Of a stretch of DNA of 64,000 nucleotides, positions 1 through 8,261 are shown one piece after another (the stretch's first letter is position 1; each line of letters starts with the position of its first letter). The notes under the pieces were generated by a model. That model had not been told where the DNA came from and ran no database searches. It worked only from the letters and a program-made list of their open reading frames with translations. Source of the stretch: Comamonas avium (GTDB taxonomy: Bacteria; Pseudomonadota; Gammaproteobacteria; Burkholderiales; Burkholderiaceae_C); assembly GCF_014836675.1 (NCBI RefSeq), contig NZ_JACSQK010000008.1, positions 62,001-126,000 on the forward strand. Direction: 5' to 3'. The translations under genes and the position numbers were made by a program.

Positions 1-161
1 GCTTGGTGGCCGAACATGCCCATCTGGACAGGCAAAGGCTTTTGAAGTGGATTCTTGCGTGGGCTGGCCTGTCGGCAGCATGGCATTTTGAGGATGGAAC
101 GTCTGCCGAGATCGCTTTGCAGGTTGCCCAGATGGCGGATGCTGCATTGAACAGCGTGTGA
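1..161 (+). CDS. Aminoglycoside (streptomycin-type) O-phosphotransferase, APH(6)/hydroxyurea-resistance kinase family, 3' end only
   Basis: Only the last ~52 codons are present; the frame enters at base 3 and ends with TGA at 159-161. The tail reads ...LDRQRLLKWILAWAGLSAAW followed by HFEDGTSAEIALQVAQMAD. This strongly resembles the C-terminus of APH(6)-type streptomycin kinases, which have a conserved AxAGLSAAWxLExG stretch. The family transfers phosphate from ATP to streptomycin or related substrates in the cytoplasm. Chromosomal members without proven resistance activity are common in Proteobacteria, so drug specificity is unknown. The catalytic core lies outside the window. It is followed 75 bp later by a class D beta-lactamase in the same orientation. 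Confidence 0.6.
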   Translation, partial: LVAEHAHLDRQRLLKWILAWAGLSAAWHFEDGTSAEIALQVAQMADAALNSV

Positions 162-236
162 TGTGCAACGGGGGCCATGTTGCGTGGCCTGCGCCATGCG
201 CCGGGCTGAAACTGCCATTTAAAATTGGCGTCATCT

Positions 237-1037
237 ATGAAAAAGATCAAACGATTGCTTGTAATGGTGGCGCTGGGCGCCGTCTCTTCTGTATTTGCCG
301 CACCTTCCGCTCAGGAGAGACCTGAGTGGGCAGGCTGGTTTGCAAAGGCACCTGCCGTTGGCACCATGGTGGTGCTGGATGCCAGAGCACCAAAGGAGCA
401 GCTGTGGGTGCACAATCCCCAGCGGGCCGCCCAGAGGTTTTCGCCTGCATCGACCTTCAAAATTCCTCACGCACTGTTTGCGCTGGAGGCGGGGGCGATC
501 AAGGATGAATTTGAAGTCATCCCCTGGGATGGGGTGCACCGTGGCAATAGAGCCTGGGATAAAGACCAGGACTTGCGCTCATCCATGCGCAACTCCACGG
601 TGTGGGTGTATGAGCGCTTTGCAAAGCAGCTGGGTCTGAAGCAGGAAACTGCATTCATGGAAAAAATCGGGTACGGCAATGCCTTATCCACTGGAGCCGA
701 GCCATTCTGGGTCGAAGGAGACCTGGCAATCTCTGCCTTTGAAAAGCTTGATTTTCTCCAGCAGCTCTACCGCAACCATCTGCCCTTCAAGCTTGAGCAT
801 CAGCGGCTGGTTAAAGACTTGATGATCAATGAGGCAGGTGCTGACTGGATTTTGAGAGTCAAGACCGGATGGTCAGGAACGATTGGCTGGTGGGCCGGCT
901 GGGTTGAATGGCCAACGGGTCCCGTCTTTTTTGTGATGAATATCGACACACCAAACAGACTGGGCGATCTGGCAAAACGCCAAGGCATCACACGGCAGGT
1001 ATTGCGTTCGATACAGGCCTTGCCCGCTGTTCCCTAG
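237..1037 (+). CDS. blaOXA: Class D (OXA-type) beta-lactamase
   Basis: A 266-aa serine beta-lactamase precursor. Visible class D motifs are STFK (72-75, nucleophile Ser72 and carboxylatable Lys75), S-T-V (120-122), Y-G-N (146-148), W-x-x-G (158-161) and K-T-G (209-211) followed by W-S-G. Residues 1-21 form a signal peptide (MKK basic start, hydrophobic core, VFAA cleavage region), so the enzyme acts in the periplasm. The ATG at 237 is chosen over the in-frame TTG at 225 because it starts the signal peptide cleanly. No integron attC site or insertion sequence is seen beside it, which suggests an intrinsic chromosomal OXA. Substrate range cannot be read from sequence. Confidence 0.93.
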   Translation: MKKIKRLLVMVALGAVSSVFAAPSAQERPEWAGWFAKAPAVGTMVVLDARAPKEQLWVHNPQRAAQRFSPASTFKIPHALFALEAGAIKDEFEVIPWDGVHRGNRAWDKDQDLRSSMRNSTVWVYERFAKQLGLKQETAFMEKIGYGNALSTGAEPFWVEGDLAISAFEKLDFLQQLYRNHLPFKLEHQRLVKDLMINEAGADWILRVKTGWSGTIGWWAGWVEWPTGPVFFVMNIDTPNRLGDLAKRQGITRQVLRSIQALPAVP

Positions 1038-1078
1038 AGATGATCGTCTCGTGGTCGGGAAAGCGGGCTGTACTGATG

Positions 1079-1098
1079 GCTGCAGGCAACCCTGCAGC
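1079..1098. terminator. Possible bidirectional terminator hairpin between convergent genes
   Basis: A perfect 8-bp stem, GCTGCAGG-CAAC-CCTGCAGC, lies between the beta-lactamase (+) and the CheW-domain gene (-), which converge. A T-rich stretch (CTCTTTTTCTTT) follows about 12 bases later on the + strand rather than immediately, so termination is plausible but not certain. Confidence 0.4.
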
Positions 1099-1186
1099 TC
1101 GATAGGCCTGCTCTTTTTCTTTGAGCACTTGCTCTTTGGGTGGACGGCTAGATCACGGCCAACGGCATGACTGCCGTTGCAGTGCA

Positions 1187-3763
1187 TCAGCTTTTTTCTG
1201 TTTGCATCATGGATGTGGCCTGCGAAGGGTTGTAGTGCAGCGCATTGAGCAAGCCCTGCGGGTCAAGGCATTGCACCAGCAGCGAACCTTGGTTGGCTTT
1301 GATCAGTTCATTGACCAGTGACTGCGCGCCCCCAGCCATGCGGGGCGAGGCAATGATTTTGTCGTGTGTGAAGTGGTTCACGCCATGCAGTGCGTCAACC
1401 AGCACGCCCAGCTTGCGGTCATCGTGCTCCAGTACCACCACCTGGCTTTGGTCTGTCATACGGGTTGGCTTGCCGGTCAGCAGCTGTGCCAGGTCAAACA
1501 CCCAGACATAGCCTGTCACATGGCCTTGAGAGTGGCGTGCCAGGGTGCCCCGGCAATAGCGCAGGCGACCCGCAGAGACAGGGTTCACGGCTGAGGCAGG
1601 CAATGCCTCCAATACCGATTGAGCACGCAGAGCAAATAATTGCTGGCCTATGTAAAAGGTGGCCATTTCAACGCCGTGCATGTTGTTTCCCGTTGCCTCT
1701 ATGGCGTGGTGAGACGGGTCGGGCGCATTGCTGTCGCTGGCCACCTGACCAAAAGACTCAATGGAAATGGCCAGCACGTCGTCCCGATAGCCATCGGTGA
1801 TTTTGAATTCACGATAGCCACGCGAGACGCCTGCACCGACGATGCAGTACTGGTTGTGATACACCGAGATAACGGCATTGCTGGTGCCGTTTTGCAGTTG
1901 CAGCAAATGCGCGGCGGGCAATTGCACGGTGCTGCCAGGCGGTGAAAGCGGGTCGGTGCTTGCCAGCACGAGGCCCGCACGGTTCACGTACAACGCGCGT
2001 GTCTTCGGTTTGCCGATCAGAGCGCTGTTGAGCATGGCCTGTAGTTCAGGAATAGCATTAAAGACAATAGCAATCCCGCCGACAGTGGTGGCGCTGTCAT
2101 CGTCTGTGCGAATGGGCGCGTGATAGATGTATGTAGCGCCTTCAGCGCCTGTCTGCTGTGCGGTCCACTGGCTGACATGGTAGGACTGGCTGTGATTGAG
2201 CGCCATCACGGCTTGCAGTGTGGCGCTGTCAATGTGCTGCCCTAATACGTTGCTTCCATCGGGCAGCTGTGGGTGGCTGGCACACAGAATGCGGCCATTG
2301 CGGTCATAGACCATCAAGCGCGTGTAGACGGTGTAGAGGCTGTTGATGTGCTCTAGCACGCGTGTGGCTTGGCCCATTAGCTCACTGCCAGGTGTTTCGT
2401 GTGGATGGCTTTGGATGAGCAGTTGCTGCAGTATGGGAGACAGCGCCCACCAGCGGCAGTCATTGGCGCGCTCGTAGAGGTTGCGGTCAAGCAAATCGAC
2501 CAGCAGCTGCGTCAGCGACTGGCTGTCTCGCAGGCCTGCGCTCAGCACGGTGTCATACAGGTCGCGAATGGATTGCTTGAACACAAAGTTGGTCCGGGCG
2601 CCTGTTTCGCCAATTTGCTCCAAGACAGATTTCAACCGGCTGGAGCCTGCACGCTGGCCTGCAGTCATCACTTGACCGTTCCACACCACCCGCCGGATAG
2701 AGTCAGCGGCTTTGATGATGTCGTACAGCGGCGGGCAAAAGCTTTTGGCGTGGGCCAGCAGGCCTTGCGCCACATCGGGGGCAAGGCTGTCCACGCAACG
2801 CATTATTTTGGTGCCAAATGCCTGTTCAATCGGCATCATGACCTGGCCTTTCCAGCCGCTGGGTCCCGGGTAGCCCTGGTATCCGCTGGCGGAAACGGTT
2901 TGCACAAGATAGGTGCGCCCGGAGTGGGTGTACAGGTTGGGTGCACCATCTTGGTTGGTTGGAACCAGCGTGCCCAAGGCAATCCAGGCGGTATCGCTGC
3001 TGGCAATCACACGGTTGTGCTCGTTCAACAGTAAAGCAACGCTGCGGCCCTGAGCTGCACTGCTGCCCGCAAAAATGCCCGCCATTTCACCTTCAAAATC
3101 AAATGACAGGCACAGCACGCCGCAGGGCTGGCCTGATACGGGGTGGAGCATGCGTTGCGTGTAGAGCAGCGCTTGTTGCTTGTGGGGCCGCAAATCGCAG
3201 TACTGAAAGCTTTCAACATAGCTGCTCGCTGCCAGTGTCTGCGCCAGTATCGGTTCGCGGGAGCCTTCTACAGGCGAGCTTTCATCGAGCTGTGCCAATA
3301 CCGTGCCTTCGGTATTGATGAGCATGATTTCGTCATAGACCGTGTATTTGCTGCGATACGCCTGCAGCCGATCAATGATGCCGCGGCTGTCGGTCAGGTT
3401 GGCGACGTAATTGCACAAGCTGCGGTCGGTGGCAAGAAAGCCAATATCGGCCGTGCGCTCGTAGAGGTTACGTACGACGATGTCGATCACGTGGTGGGCA
3501 CAGGTGGCGATCTCGGACATGACCTCGGTCAGTGATTCCGAGACCATGGACTGCACCAAATCTTGCTCCAGCCGTTGAAAGCCCTCGCGCGTGGCGGCCA
3601 TCATGGGCAGCATGCTGCTGGCCTCTTCGGCGCAATTCATCTTGGCTGAAGATTCAATCAAGCGCCACATGAGGTTGAGCTCATGCAAAGAGCGCTCGCA
3701 CCGCGCGACATCCCGCATAAAGGGGATAAAGGTGTCAATATGGATCTCGTTGTCTCTTGCCAT
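1187..3763 (-). CDS. Soluble chemotaxis-type protein: two Cache/PAS-like sensor modules plus a C-terminal CheW domain
   Basis: An 858-aa protein with no clear signal peptide or membrane helix. Two related modules can be seen (roughly residues 90-250 and 420-600). Each begins with a similar helix (VRNLYERxxD / LDRNLYERANDC) and contains a YTVYxxxMxxxxxGxxLA/C segment typical of Cache sensor folds. The last ~160 residues resemble CheW (FYIGQQLFALRAQSVLEAL near 700; VVVLEHDDRKLGVLVDAL near 785), the adaptor that couples receptors to CheA. The protein is therefore inferred to bring a cytoplasmic sensory input directly to the chemotaxis array. No methyl-accepting helical hairpin is visible. The start has a strong Shine-Dalgarno, GGAGGG, 5 bases upstream. 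Upstream on the same strand is a Nudix gene, 95 bp away. Ligand unknown. Confidence 0.75.
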   Translation of the reverse strand: MARDNEIHIDTFIPFMRDVARCERSLHELNLMWRLIESSAKMNCAEEASSMLPMMAATREGFQRLEQDLVQSMVSESLTEVMSEIATCAHHVIDIVVRNLYERTADIGFLATDRSLCNYVANLTDSRGIIDRLQAYRSKYTVYDEIMLINTEGTVLAQLDESSPVEGSREPILAQTLAASSYVESFQYCDLRPHKQQALLYTQRMLHPVSGQPCGVLCLSFDFEGEMAGIFAGSSAAQGRSVALLLNEHNRVIASSDTAWIALGTLVPTNQDGAPNLYTHSGRTYLVQTVSASGYQGYPGPSGWKGQVMMPIEQAFGTKIMRCVDSLAPDVAQGLLAHAKSFCPPLYDIIKAADSIRRVVWNGQVMTAGQRAGSSRLKSVLEQIGETGARTNFVFKQSIRDLYDTVLSAGLRDSQSLTQLLVDLLDRNLYERANDCRWWALSPILQQLLIQSHPHETPGSELMGQATRVLEHINSLYTVYTRLMVYDRNGRILCASHPQLPDGSNVLGQHIDSATLQAVMALNHSQSYHVSQWTAQQTGAEGATYIYHAPIRTDDDSATTVGGIAIVFNAIPELQAMLNSALIGKPKTRALYVNRAGLVLASTDPLSPPGSTVQLPAAHLLQLQNGTSNAVISVYHNQYCIVGAGVSRGYREFKITDGYRDDVLAISIESFGQVASDSNAPDPSHHAIEATGNNMHGVEMATFYIGQQLFALRAQSVLEALPASAVNPVSAGRLRYCRGTLARHSQGHVTGYVWVFDLAQLLTGKPTRMTDQSQVVVLEHDDRKLGVLVDALHGVNHFTHDKIIASPRMAGGAQSLVNELIKANQGSLLVQCLDPQGLLNALHYNPSQATSMMQTEKS

Positions 3764-3858
3764 ACCAGCCCTCCGTGTCCGGGCTGATTGGTTATGAGAT
3801 ATACGTTCAGCCTCGGTAACTGCTTGTAAGCAAAAGCCAGGCCAAAACTTGATGCAAG

Positions 3859-4410
3859 TTAAGTCAGATCGATGTTGTGCACTTGAATGCTGCCCGCAGC
3901 ACGATCTTCCAGATAACGCTGCAGCGTGATGCTGACGGTGCGAAACGCCAGCTCATCCCAGGGAATATCTGCAGGCTGAAACAGGCGTGCTTCAATGGTT
4001 TCGTAGCCGGGGTTCAGGGTTTCACTGCGCAGGCGCGCGCAATAGAACAAATGAACCTGTGCCACGCGGGGAACGCTGATGACGGAAAAAAGGCGGCCCA
4101 TTTCAATGTCTGCGCCGGCTTCTTCGTCCGTTTCACGTGCGGCCCCTTGCGAGGTGGTTTCATCCAGTTCCATGAAGCCTGCTGGCAGTGTCCATTTGCC
4201 CCAGCGCGGTTCAATGTTGCGTTTGCATAGCAAGATGCGCCCATCGTCTGTGACGGGAATACAGCCCACCACATTCAATGGATTTTGGTAGTGCACCATG
4301 CCACAGCCTGTGCACATAGCGCGAAGGCGGGTGTCCCCATCAGAGGGGATTGCCTGCTCCGTGGCGCTGCCGCATTGGCTGCAAAACTTGATGGCTGGAC
4401 GAAAATTCAT
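3859..4410 (-). CDS. Nudix hydrolase with N-terminal zinc ribbon
   Basis: A 183-aa cytoplasmic protein. C10-x2-C13 and C33-x2-C36 make a zinc ribbon. The Nudix box is complete: G78-x5-E84-x7-R92-E93-x2-E96-E97-x-G99. The family hydrolyses nucleoside diphosphates linked to another moiety; zinc-ribbon members are often NAD(H)- or ADP-ribose-type pyrophosphatases, but the substrate here is not evident. It lies 14 bp downstream of the FAH-family gene on the same strand, so the two probably form an operon. Confidence 0.88.
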   Translation of the reverse strand: MNFRPAIKFCSQCGSATEQAIPSDGDTRLRAMCTGCGMVHYQNPLNVVGCIPVTDDGRILLCKRNIEPRWGKWTLPAGFMELDETTSQGAARETDEEAGADIEMGRLFSVISVPRVAQVHLFYCARLRSETLNPGYETIEARLFQPADIPWDELAFRTVSITLQRYLEDRAAGSIQVHNIDLT

Positions 4411-4424
4411 GCGTCAGTCTTCGC

Positions 4425-5123
4425 TTAAGCCGTGATTGCTACGCGCAAGGGTGCCAGACCAGTGATGCCGCCTTGCAGCACGTCACCAGCCTGGACTGCG
4501 CCAACACCTTCAGGGGTGCCCGTCATGATCAGGTCGCCCGGTTGCAGCTCCCACGCTTGGGAGATGTGTTCAATGGTTTCTGCAATGTTCCAGATGAGCT
4601 GGTTGATGTGGCTGCGCTGGCGATCCTGCCCATTCACCTGCAGCCAGATTTCTGCTTGGGCCACATCGCCAGCTTGTGCCACCGGAGTGATGGCGCTGAT
4701 GGGGGCGCTGTGTTCAAAGGCTTTGCCAATGCACCATGGGCGCCCTTGCTTTTTCATCTCACCTTGAAGATCCCGGCGCGTCATGTCCAGACCGACGGCG
4801 TAGCCCCAGATGTGTTCCATGGCTTGTGCGGCAGGAATGTTTTTGCCGCCCTTGCCAATGGCAACGACCAATTCAATTTCGTGGTGGAGATTGCTGGTCA
4901 GGCTGGGGTAGGGCATTGCGGCGGTTGCGCCTTCTTCACAGACCAGGACGGCGTCAGCGGGCTTCATGAAGAAAAATGGGGCTTCACGGCCGGTGAAGCC
5001 CATCTCCTTGGCATGTTCTGCGTAATTTCGACCAACGCAATAAATGCGGTGAACGGGAAAGCTATCAGACTGCCCCACAACTGGGACACAAGCTTGGACG
5101 GGAGGTGTGAACACAAAGCGCAT
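4425..5123 (-). CDS. Fumarylacetoacetate hydrolase (FAH) family protein, acylpyruvase/fumarylpyruvate-hydrolase type
   Basis: 232 aa from the ATG at 5123. The frame is open further upstream, but that extension would overlap the divergent pgeF start and has no family similarity. The family signature GRNYAEHAKEMG lies near residue 30, the metal-binding region HHEIELVVAIG near 80 and GYAVGLDMTRRD near 110. The length fits FAHD1/NagK-like enzymes, which cleave acylpyruvates or fumarylpyruvate using Mg2+ or Mn2+. Exact substrate unknown. It shares a ~76-bp divergent promoter region with pgeF. Confidence 0.85.
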   Translation of the reverse strand: MRFVFTPPVQACVPVVGQSDSFPVHRIYCVGRNYAEHAKEMGFTGREAPFFFMKPADAVLVCEEGATAAMPYPSLTSNLHHEIELVVAIGKGGKNIPAAQAMEHIWGYAVGLDMTRRDLQGEMKKQGRPWCIGKAFEHSAPISAITPVAQAGDVAQAEIWLQVNGQDRQRSHINQLIWNIAETIEHISQAWELQPGDLIMTGTPEGVGAVQAGDVLQGGITGLAPLRVAITA

Positions 5124-5199
5124 GGCAAGAGCAGCAAAGGGAATGAAGGCCAAAGTGTGCCATGAGTTTTGGGCCTGTTGAGCAGGGTATGCTGCACAG

Positions 5200-6036
5200 G
5201 TGACTGATAACAAGCATCTTTCGCAGCAATGGCTGCAACCGGACTGGCCCGCCATTTCTGGCGTTCATGCACTGTTTACCACGCGTGATGGCGGGTGCAG
5301 CACTGCCCCGTGGAACGCAATGAATTTGGGAGACCATGTGGGGGATGATCCCCAGAACGTAGCAGCCAACCGGCAGGTGCTGCGCAACGTGATCAACCGT
5401 ATGTCCGGCAAAACCGTGCGGACCGTTTTTATGCAGCAGGTACACGGATGCGATGTACAGGTCATGCAGCATGGATCTGCCGAGGGTCAAGCGTTTGACG
5501 CCAGCGTGACGGATCAATCCGGGGTGGCGTGCACCATCATGGTGGCAGACTGCCTGCCCGTGCTGATTGCCCATCGATCAGGCTTGGCCGTTGCTGCCGC
5601 CCATGCAGGCTGGCGTGGGCTTGTGGGCGAGGGTGGGCACGGCGTGCTGGAGGCTGTATGGCAGGCCTATGCCAGGCAACTGCGTGTGCCGGCTGACAGC
5701 CGCCAGTTGGCGCTGGACACGCAAGTCTGGCTGGGTCCGTGCATTGGGCCTGATGCCTTTGAGGTGGGAGATGAAGTCCGCCAGGCATTTGTGAACGCAT
5801 CGCCGCAGGCAGGCGCGTGCTTTGTAGCCTCAACGCATACGGGAAAGTGGTTGGCGAACTTGCCACAGCTGGCCCGTCAGCGCCTTGAGCAAATGGGTCT
5901 CAGCCAGATCTATGGCAATGACGCAAGTGATGCGTGGTGCACGGTGGCCAATGCGTCACGGTTCTTTTCGCACCGGCGTGATGCTGCTGTGCTGGGTAGC
6001 ACCGGGCGCATGGCCGCCTGCATCTGGAAGGACTGA
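5200..6036 (+). CDS. pgeF: Peptidoglycan-editing factor PgeF / YfiH-type multicopper-fold purine nucleoside phosphorylase
   Basis: A 278-aa laccase-domain (DUF152) protein. Family hallmarks are FTTRDGGCS near residue 25, VADCLPVLI with the metal-ligand Cys near 114, AAHAGWRGL with the metal-ligand His near 132, and GPCIGPDAFEVG near 187. In E. coli YfiH removes miscoordinated L-Ser from UDP-MurNAc; other members are reported as purine nucleoside phosphorylases. The GTG at 5200 is used because the nearest upstream ATG hits a stop at once; no strong ribosome site precedes it. Its last 81 bases overlap a convergent small membrane-protein gene. Confidence 0.9.
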   Translation: MTDNKHLSQQWLQPDWPAISGVHALFTTRDGGCSTAPWNAMNLGDHVGDDPQNVAANRQVLRNVINRMSGKTVRTVFMQQVHGCDVQVMQHGSAEGQAFDASVTDQSGVACTIMVADCLPVLIAHRSGLAVAAAHAGWRGLVGEGGHGVLEAVWQAYARQLRVPADSRQLALDTQVWLGPCIGPDAFEVGDEVRQAFVNASPQAGACFVASTHTGKWLANLPQLARQRLEQMGLSQIYGNDASDAWCTVANASRFFSHRRDAAVLGSTGRMAACIWKD

Positions 6037-6285
6037 GTCTGCCGCTGCCTCTGTCGTCTGGGCTTGCAGAGCTTCATCGTAAGCACGCTGCTGCGCCTGT
6101 CTGCGCACTTTGAGTTTGCGTTTGCGCTCAGGCGTTCCAAAAATGTAGACAAGAATGCCCATTGGCAGCAGGCCATAAAGGACAAAGGTGATAAGGGCGC
6201 CCAGCAGACTGCCTTGCGGGCTTGTCGCTTCTGCTAGTGCCATCATCGCCGTGACATAAAACCAGGCAATCACAATTAAATACAT
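5956..6285 (-). CDS. Small conserved membrane protein, function unknown
   Basis: A 109-aa protein with two predicted transmembrane segments: residues 1-20 (MYLIVIAWFYVTAMMALAEA) and about 29-50 (ITFVLYGLLPMGILVYIFG). A basic cytoplasmic patch (TPERKRKLKVRRQAQ) follows, then a polar tail. The pattern of a tyrosine-containing first helix, YG-LP in the second and then PxRKRR recalls small uncharacterised betaproteobacterial membrane proteins. The 3' end overlaps the convergent pgeF by 81 bp, so part of the tail is constrained by both frames. No good ribosome-binding site is seen. Confidence 0.6.
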   Translation of the reverse strand: MYLIVIAWFYVTAMMALAEATSPQGSLLGALITFVLYGLLPMGILVYIFGTPERKRKLKVRRQAQQRAYDEALQAQTTEAAADSVLPDAGGHAPGATQHSSITPVRKEP

Positions 6286-6468
6286 GTCTGAAATGTGCCT
6301 GATTTATGAGCGGGTGTTTGTAATTTCCTCTTGATTCGAGTCAATGAGCACAGCTTTTGCTTGAAACAGTGCCTTTGCCGCATTGCCACAAACATGTGCC
6401 TGGGCAACAATCTGTGCATATACAAAGCAAGTGAAAAAATTGCTTGCAAGCCAACAAGGAAGACAAGC

Positions 6469-8160
6469 ATGAGCTCAGAGGAATCCTGGAACCCCAGTAC
6501 CAATGCCCAGCAGTTTTTTGCAGATCAGTGGGCAAAGGCTTTATCGGCTTTCCCTTCAGTCGCCAGCGATGCTTCGCACAAGCCTGGCGTGCAGTTTGAT
6601 TCCTCGAAGTTGCAGGCCCTGCAACAAGACTATGTGCAAGAAGCTGCCAAGCTGTGGGCCAATGGTCTGGCATCACCGGCCGCATCGCAGGACAAGCGTT
6701 TCGGTGGTGCGCCCTGGCTGAGTAACCCGCTGGCGGCACTGACAGCTTCTACCTATCTGCTCAATGCCAAGGCCTTGACGGGTATGGCCGATGCCATTGA
6801 GGCCGATGAAAAAACACGCCAGCGCGTTCGCTTTGCAGTGGAGCAGTGGGTGGCCGCAATGTCGCCGAGCAACTATCTGGCTTTGAACCCCGAGGCCCAG
6901 CAAAAAGCCATTGACACCAAGGGCGAGAGCTTGGCCAAGGGCATTCAGAACTTGCTGCACGATATGGAGCAGGGCCACGTCTCCATGACGGACGAGAGCG
7001 TGTTTGAGGTTGGCAAGAACGTTGCCACAACCGAAGGCGCAGTGGTCTATGAAAACGAGATTTTTCAGCTCATCGAATACAAGCCTTTGACTGCCAAGGT
7101 GCATGAGCGGCCTTTCCTGCTGGTGCCTCCATGCATCAACAAGTACTACATCCTCGATTTGCAGCCTGAGAACTCCTTGATTCGATACGCGGTCAGTCAA
7201 GGGCATCGCACGTTTGTGGTGAGCTGGCGCAATCCCGATGAATCTCTGGGCCACCTGACGTGGGACGATTACATTGAAGAAGCACTCCTGCGTGCGATCA
7301 AGGTGGTGCAGGAGATTGGTGGCACGCCGCAGATCAATGCTTTGGGCTTTTGTGTGGGCGGCACCATGCTGTCTGCCGCGCTGGCGGTTCTGGCGGCGCG
7401 CAATGAACACCCCGTTGCCAGTGCAACACTGCTGACCACCCTGGTCGATTTCACTGACACCGGTGTACTGGATGTTTTTATTGATGAAACCTTTGTGCAG
7501 ATGCGCGAGGCCCAGATGGGGCAGGGCGGTCTGCTCAAAGGGCAAGAGCTGGCATCTACCTTCAGCTTCCTGCGTCCTAACGACTTGGTCTGGAATTACG
7601 TCGTTGGTAATTACCTGAAGGGGGAAACTCCCCCTGCGTTTGATTTGCTCTACTGGAACAGCGATGCCACGAACCTGCCAGGCCCCTGGTACGCCTGGTA
7701 TCTGCGCAATATGTACCTGGAAAACAATATGGTGCAGCCGGGCAAACTGTCGGTGTCTGGCACACCGCTGGATCTGGGTGCCATAGATATACCCGTGTAT
7801 ATCTATGGCTCGCGCGAAGACCACATCGTGCCAATTACTGCGTCTTACGCAGCCACGCAGGTGCTGCCTGGCAATAAGCGGTTTGTCATGGGAGCATCAG
7901 GCCACATTGCAGGGGTGATTAACCCACCCGCCAAGAAAAAACGCAGTCACTGGATTCGCGAAGATGGTGCCTTGCCAGCTACGCACAGTGAATGGCTCAG
8001 CGGTGCGCAAGAGCTGGCGGGTAGCTGGTGGACGGACTGGGCTCAATGGCTGCAGGGTCACGCAGGCAAGCTGGTACCTGCGCCAAAACGCTATGGCAGA
8101 GCCACTAAATACAAAGCCATTGAAGATGCTCCAGGCCGCTACGTGCAGCAAAGGGCATAA
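6469..8160 (+). CDS. phaC: Class I poly(3-hydroxyalkanoate) synthase
   Basis: 563 aa from the ATG at 6469, which has AAGGA about 9 bases upstream; upstream codons in the same frame look non-coding. The alpha/beta-hydrolase core holds the synthase triad Cys295 (in the lipase-like box GFCVGG), Asp451 (GSREDHIVP) and His479 (GASGHIAG). PhaC polymerises (R)-3-hydroxyacyl-CoA, mainly 3-hydroxybutyryl-CoA, into storage granules and releases CoA. It is the first gene of phaC-phaA-phaB, which supplies its substrate from acetyl-CoA. The ~130 bp upstream contain repeated TTGC/GCAA words that may be regulatory, but no operator can be assigned. Confidence 0.95.
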   Translation: MSSEESWNPSTNAQQFFADQWAKALSAFPSVASDASHKPGVQFDSSKLQALQQDYVQEAAKLWANGLASPAASQDKRFGGAPWLSNPLAALTASTYLLNAKALTGMADAIEADEKTRQRVRFAVEQWVAAMSPSNYLALNPEAQQKAIDTKGESLAKGIQNLLHDMEQGHVSMTDESVFEVGKNVATTEGAVVYENEIFQLIEYKPLTAKVHERPFLLVPPCINKYYILDLQPENSLIRYAVSQGHRTFVVSWRNPDESLGHLTWDDYIEEALLRAIKVVQEIGGTPQINALGFCVGGTMLSAALAVLAARNEHPVASATLLTTLVDFTDTGVLDVFIDETFVQMREAQMGQGGLLKGQELASTFSFLRPNDLVWNYVVGNYLKGETPPAFDLLYWNSDATNLPGPWYAWYLRNMYLENNMVQPGKLSVSGTPLDLGAIDIPVYIYGSREDHIVPITASYAATQVLPGNKRFVMGASGHIAGVINPPAKKKRSHWIREDGALPATHSEWLSGAQELAGSWWTDWAQWLQGHAGKLVPAPKRYGRATKYKAIEDAPGRYVQQRA

Positions 8161-8261
8161 CTGGCATGGTGCTTAGCGCTGTGCATCAACCGTAAAAATT
8201 TTCCTCGCCGCTCGCATTCGCAGCAATGGCGTACTAAGCAATTCACTACAAGGGACTCGAT

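Noticed and set aside
6673-7824. Long minus-strand open frame (383 codons) inside phaC
   Set aside because: It is antisense to a well-supported PHA synthase with all catalytic residues; it has no ribosome site or family similarity and reflects GC-rich codon bias.
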